Shown: piece after piece, positions 60,239 to 64,000 of the stretch
How the letters are laid out: each line of letters opens with the position of its first letter
How positions within the stretch are numbered: the stretch's first letter is position 1
NCBI RefSeq assembly: GCF_034931125.1
Contig: NZ_JAYGHM010000031.1
Coordinates: forward strand, 26,784 to 90,783
DNA length: 64,000 nucleotides
From: Rivularia sp034931125
Lineage (GTDB): Bacteria; Cyanobacteriota; Cyanobacteriia; Cyanobacteriales; Nostocaceae
Direction of reading: 5' to 3'
The notes under the pieces: generated by a model
What the model was told of the DNA's origin: nothing
The model's input: the letters and a program-made list of their open reading frames with translations, nothing else
Databases searched by the model: none
Made by a program: the position numbers and the translations under genes

Positions 60239-62260
60239 TCACATTCTCAAATCTGCGATCGCCCCTTTTGTCATGGCGGCTATGGCTTTATCTGTGGCTT
60301 TGGGTAAATGATAATATTTGCCTCCAGCGTTCTTTGCTAGCTCTTTGGCGAAGCCTGTAGACACAAATTTGCTTTCGGTGTCAATTACTAACAATTGCAT
60401 TCCTAAAGCGCGAATTTTGGCGGCTACTCCTAATAATTCTCCTTTAATATCTGGTTTTTCTCCGGGTTCTTGGGGTTCTCCTAATGAACGAGATAATGGT
60501 ATATTCCCGCGTCCGTCGGTGATGGCTACTATCACTACTTGTCCGATGTCTCCGCTTCTTTGGGCGTTTAAGCCGACGTGAGCGGCTTGGGTTAAGCCAT
60601 GAGCAAGGGGTGAACCTCCGCCGCAGGGCATTTTTTCTAAGCGGGTGCGGGCTAAGGTAATGGAACGAGTTGGTGGCAATACTACTTCGGCTTGTTCTCC
60701 TCGGAAGGGAATCAAGGCTACTTGGTCGCGGTTTTGATACGCTTCTGTTAATAATTGCATTACCGCTCCTTTGGCTGACTGCATCCTGTTAAGTGCCATT
60801 GAACCGGAAGCGTCTACTACAAATACGATCAATGCTCCGGCTTTTCTGGCTAAGCGTTTAGAACGAATATCGCCTTGTTCTACGATCACGTTTCTACCGG
60901 GATTTCTTTGCCGCCGTGCTTTTTGATACGGGGCTGCGGCTCGCAATGTGGCATCTACGGCAATGCGACGAACTTTTCCTTTGGGTAACATTGGCTTGAT
61001 ATAGCGTCCCCTGTCGTCGGAGAAGATCAAACCGCGACTTCCGGAGTTACCTTTGCGCTGTGACATTTGAGCAAAATAAAGCACGCTTTCATCTAAGATT
61101 ACACCTTCTGGATCGAAGATGAATTCTTCGGGAATTGCTGGTGGTTCTTGTTCTTGCTTGGATTCGTCTTCTTGTTCTTCTTTCTCTTCCTGTTCCTCTT
61201 GCTCTTGCTCGGATTCGTCTTCTGGTTCTTGGTTTTGTTGTGGTGGGGGTGGTGGTGGCTGTTGCTCTTCTTCTGGTGGTGATTGAATTACGGTTGCGCG
61301 GGGTACTATGACTAATTCTACGGCACGACGCAAATCTTCGGCATTAACTTTATCTCTTCCGTCTAATGCTGCGGATGCTTTGGCTACTCGGACTGCGAAT
61401 AATTCGGCTCGATGTCCCTGCACTACACCGCGAATTGCTTCTTCGACAAGGTAACTAATTTGTTCTTGGCTGATGGTAACTTCTTTCAACCATTCCCGCG
61501 CTAACACAATTTGAGTTTTGATCGAGTCGATATCATCGCTGTACTGCTGGAGAAATTCTTGGGGGGAACGAGAATAAGCGATCGCTTGCTCTACTGCTTG
61601 TACTCGATCATCTAAACCTAAAACACCGTCTGCGGAAAGGGAAATGGCAATTCTATCTAGTAAATGTTCGCGTAAATTTCCTTCTTCGGGATTGTAAGTA
61701 GCGATAAATAACGCTTTGCAAGGATGTTGAAAACTGATTCCTTCCCGTTCGATTTGGTTGCGTCCTTCGGATAGTACGCTTAAAAGTTGATTGCTAATTT
61801 GCTCATCTAAAAGATTAATTTCATCTACATATAGCACCCCCCGATGGGCTGCGGCTAGTAAACCCGGTTGAAATACTGTTTCTCCCTGCTTGACCGATTT
61901 TTCTACATCTACCGAACCTAAAAGTCGATCTTCGGTGACTCCCAAGGGGATTTGTAAAAATGGTGCGGGAATAATTTCGGTTTCGATGTCAGTGGCATTT
62001 AATAAATCATCATCCCATTCTTGCGGGTTGTTGGGATTACAATTACTGATAGAATCTTTAACAACTTCAATCGGTGGTAGTAAAGCGTGAATTGCACGAG
62101 CCATCACTGACTTTGCGGTTCCTCTACGTCCGGCGATCGCTACTCCCCCTAAATAGGGATCGACTGCTGCCAATAGTAAAGCTGATTTAATCGCTTCTTG
62201 ACCAACTACAGCGGTTAGGGGAAAGGTAGTAAGGGCAGAATTAACAGTGGATGCAGCCAT
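60239..62260 (-). CDS. chlD: Magnesium chelatase subunit D
   Basis: The 673-residue product has an AAA+ domain (about 1-330) with a degenerate Walker A (AGRRGTAKSVM), an acidic-proline linker (about 355-400, long E/Q/P tract), and a C-terminal von Willebrand A domain with the MIDAS start VVDASGSMALNRM and LIPFRGEQAEVVL. It pairs with ChlI and ChlH to insert Mg2+ into protoporphyrin IX, the first step committed to chlorophyll. The end is KAIAAMTKGAIADLRM. The 3' end of the gene is the site of the 240-bp duplication to its right in reading direction. Confidence 0.96.
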   Translation of the reverse strand: MAASTVNSALTTFPLTAVVGQEAIKSALLLAAVDPYLGGVAIAGRRGTAKSVMARAIHALLPPIEVVKDSISNCNPNNPQEWDDDLLNATDIETEIIPAPFLQIPLGVTEDRLLGSVDVEKSVKQGETVFQPGLLAAAHRGVLYVDEINLLDEQISNQLLSVLSEGRNQIEREGISFQHPCKALFIATYNPEEGNLREHLLDRIAISLSADGVLGLDDRVQAVEQAIAYSRSPQEFLQQYSDDIDSIKTQIVLAREWLKEVTISQEQISYLVEEAIRGVVQGHRAELFAVRVAKASAALDGRDKVNAEDLRRAVELVIVPRATVIQSPPEEEQQPPPPPPQQNQEPEDESEQEQEEQEEKEEQEDESKQEQEPPAIPEEFIFDPEGVILDESVLYFAQMSQRKGNSGSRGLIFSDDRGRYIKPMLPKGKVRRIAVDATLRAAAPYQKARRQRNPGRNVIVEQGDIRSKRLARKAGALIVFVVDASGSMALNRMQSAKGAVMQLLTEAYQNRDQVALIPFRGEQAEVVLPPTRSITLARTRLEKMPCGGGSPLAHGLTQAAHVGLNAQRSGDIGQVVIVAITDGRGNIPLSRSLGEPQEPGEKPDIKGELLGVAAKIRALGMQLLVIDTESKFVSTGFAKELAKNAGGKYYHLPKATDKAIAAMTKGAIADLRM

Positions 62261-62409
62261 TTTTTATATAATAATTAGTCTAGTTTTCTAGCTTACCTTG
62301 TTTTAGGATGAGGAACCAAATTCAAGCTAACTCGATCTTAAATTTGAAGTTTTATCAGTAGCTTTAGATAAAATAATTACTAATGCATATGTAATTTTAA
62401 ATACTAAAA

Positions 62410-63570
62410 ATGGCTATTAGCAATCACGAACGAGTTGGTAGAGGTCTAACTCTCTTAAATCAAGGTTTATATCCTTATGTCCAAAGAGAAATGCAGAAAT
62501 CTTATGGCGAAAACTGGTTAAATGAAGTTGTATCTAGTATGCCTAAAGAGCAATCTCGACGTAGCCCAGAAGAAGTTTTGGCAGAAGATACTTCTGTTTT
62601 ACTCAGAGTAATAATCAAGCAGTGGGAACCAGTATTTAAAAAGCTAAGTTTTGAAAACCGCGCTTTGGTGGGTGAATTAATTGAAGTTCGGAATAAATGG
62701 GCGCATCAATCCCGTTTTTCTACAGATGATACTTATCGTGCTGTTGATAGTATAGCTCGACTTTTGAAGGCTATATCTGCCTCTGTTGTCAAGATAGCAG
62801 AACAATATAAGCAAGAAGTTTTACTTTTATTAATTCCTAAATCTATAGAAATAGAAAAAGCGCAAAAACAAGATAATTTCTATGAAGTAATTCAAAAGGA
62901 AAAATTTAATAATAGCTCGCTTTTACGTTGTGCGCTAACTCACCGTTCTTACGTGCATGAAAATCCTCTAGAAGGAGAACATAACGAACGTTTAGAATTC
63001 TTAGGTGATGCTTTATTAACTTATTTAAGTGGAGATTATCTTTACCGTCGCTATCCAGATATTGAAGAAGATGAATTAACCCGCAGACGTTCGGCATTAG
63101 TCGATGAAAAACAGTTGTCGAAGTTTGCTTATGAAGTTGGTTTAGAAAAAAAGATGCGATTGGGTAAAGGTGCTATTCGTGAGGGAGGATATCAAAATCC
63201 TAACTTACTCAGCAGTACTTTTGAAGCTGCGATCGCGGCTTATTATCTTGATAATAATTCAGAGATTGAACCAGTACGTAGCGTTATTGAAAAGCTATTT
63301 GATTCTGTACCAGAAAAAATATTTGTATCTCGTTCTAAAGTCGATCCCAAAAATCAGTTTCAAGCCTGGGTTCAGCGTAACATTACCCAAGAACCACCCG
63401 ACTATATGACTACTCAAGTAGGTGGTCTACCTCACGCTCCAGAATACCTTTCCGAAGTATTTGTAGAACGCAAAAAATTTGGGCAAGGTCAAGGTAAAAA
63501 TAAAAAAGAAGCTGAAAAAGCCGCTGCGGAAGATGCTTTAGATAACTTAGCAAAAGAAGGGTTTATTTGA
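62410..63570 (+). CDS. HEPN (Swt1-like) domain fused to RNase III and dsRBD
   Basis: The 386-residue product has three parts. Residues 8-125 match a Swt1-like HEPN domain: VGRGLTLLNQGLYPYVQREM, LLRVIIKQWEPVF, then EVRNKWAHQSRFSTDD with the R-x4-H motif R94-H99, then YRAVDSIARLLKAI. Residues 155-300 are an RNase III domain with HNERLEFLGDALL (E193, E196, D200), and SSTFEAAIAAYYLD, where Ser replaces the Asp of the usual ADTFEA. Residues 312-383 form a double-stranded RNA-binding domain ending KNKKEAEKAAAEDALDNL. HEPN domains with RxxxxH are often ribonucleases in toxins and defence. It is monocistronic and divergent from chlD. Confidence 0.9.
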   Translation: MAISNHERVGRGLTLLNQGLYPYVQREMQKSYGENWLNEVVSSMPKEQSRRSPEEVLAEDTSVLLRVIIKQWEPVFKKLSFENRALVGELIEVRNKWAHQSRFSTDDTYRAVDSIARLLKAISASVVKIAEQYKQEVLLLLIPKSIEIEKAQKQDNFYEVIQKEKFNNSSLLRCALTHRSYVHENPLEGEHNERLEFLGDALLTYLSGDYLYRRYPDIEEDELTRRRSALVDEKQLSKFAYEVGLEKKMRLGKGAIREGGYQNPNLLSSTFEAAIAAYYLDNNSEIEPVRSVIEKLFDSVPEKIFVSRSKVDPKNQFQAWVQRNITQEPPDYMTTQVGGLPHAPEYLSEVFVERKKFGQGQGKNKKEAEKAAAEDALDNLAKEGFI

Positions 63571-63622
63571 TGTTTGGGTATGGATAATTGGTAATTGGTA
63601 ATTGATGATTGATAGTTAATAA

Positions 63623-63967
63623 TTAATTATCCTGTACTTTGAAGGGGACAATAACAGTAAATTTAGAACCACTTCCCAATACAGACTCGGCTTTAATTTC
63701 ACCTTGGATCAGTTGAATAGTTTGTGAAACAATTGCTAAACCTAAACCAGTTCCATCTATCAAGCAAGAGTCATTTTTAGAATCAGCACGATAATAATGA
63801 TTAAGAATATTCACTAAATCTTCTTCAGAAATACCAATTCCGGTATCTGAAACTATAATTTCCCACCTGTTTCGATCTAAAGTTCTGCATTCAATTTCGA
63901 TTGTTCCCGATTCTGTATAGCGAATCGCGTTACTTACTATATTTGTAATAATTTTCCGTAATTTTAA
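63623..63967 (-). pseudogene. C-terminal fragment of a sensor histidine kinase, frame broken
   Basis: The - strand carries a HATPase domain: LRKIITNIVSNAIRYTESG (N box), SDTGIGISEEDL and GTGLGLAIVSQ, ending FKVQDN. Reading upstream in frame an in-frame TAG is met at 63970-63968, just before the N box, and a different frame continues only across the AAAA run beside it. No start codon is placed to make a complete HATPase. A disabled gene or a sequencing error are both possible; only 30 bases of upstream sequence are in the window. Confidence 0.6.
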
Positions 63968-64000
63968 CTAAATACTCAGATTTTTAAGCGCGGGTTAGTT

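Overview
The window looks like a chromosome segment from a filamentous, probably heterocyst-forming cyanobacterium (order Nostocales). The grounds are the many GCGATCGC (HIP1-type) octamers, the heptanucleotide tandem repeats (STRRs such as GGTCAAA, ATTACCA, TCTAAAA and TGGGGAGA), a chlorophyll gene (chlD), photosystem-repair and light-signalling genes (psb32-like, sipA), a tmRNA with an ANNIV-type tag and several families of known cyanobacterial type. Genus cannot be fixed from sequence alone. Three runs of N (1689-1810, 7134-7272, 25463-25777) interrupt repeat-rich DNA.

Layout. 1-7.1 kb: 5' part of a PlsY-like/PEP-synthase-like fusion gene running off the left edge, a 46-residue membrane protein, corA, the RNase P RNA gene, RNase III (rnc), a Gfo/Idh oxidoreductase and a PD-(D/E)XK-type protein. 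7.3-19.3 kb: a sensor kinase, a RibD-type reductase, a COG3146 acyltransferase-like protein, Psb32, a TIR-like protein, PPK2, a bacterioferritin-comigratory peroxiredoxin, SipA and a second PD-(D/E)XK protein. 19.4-25.1 kb: a cobalamin riboswitch controlling a CbiX-type chelatase, a DUF1501/DUF1800 pair and two Spy/CpxP-like periplasmic proteins, then a 21-bp minisatellite. 26-31.7 kb: a NarL-type two-component pair, an ion channel with a zinc ribbon, a beta-helix/SLH protein and a lipoprotein.

31.7-35.7 kb: a gene-poor stretch with structured non-coding DNA, a DUF4327 gene, tmRNA, a tandem HNH-like protein and a GNAT acetyltransferase. 35.9-47 kb: a signalling island with a sugar-binding-type lipoprotein without any transporter, a Cache hybrid kinase, a multi-domain response regulator, two further kinases and a CheY-like regulator, all on the + strand. 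47.2-57.3 kb: mostly - strand housekeeping genes (trpG/pabA, dgkA, ybeY, prfB with a programmed frameshift, Bax-inhibitor protein, pgm, dusA) and sigF on +. 57.6-64 kb: a pentapeptide-repeat protein, a REP-associated transposase (RAYT) surrounded by REP/BIME palindromes, chlD with a duplicated 3' end, a HEPN-RNase III fusion, and a broken kinase fragment at the right edge.

The observations I rate most unusual are the fusion of a Swt1-like HEPN domain (RNKWAH motif) to RNase III, the REPtron with a recent perfect 240-bp duplication at the end of chlD, and the presence of pairing heptanucleotide repeats inside two structured RNAs (RNase P RNA and the cobalamin riboswitch). All functional calls come from reading motifs by eye; no database search was run.
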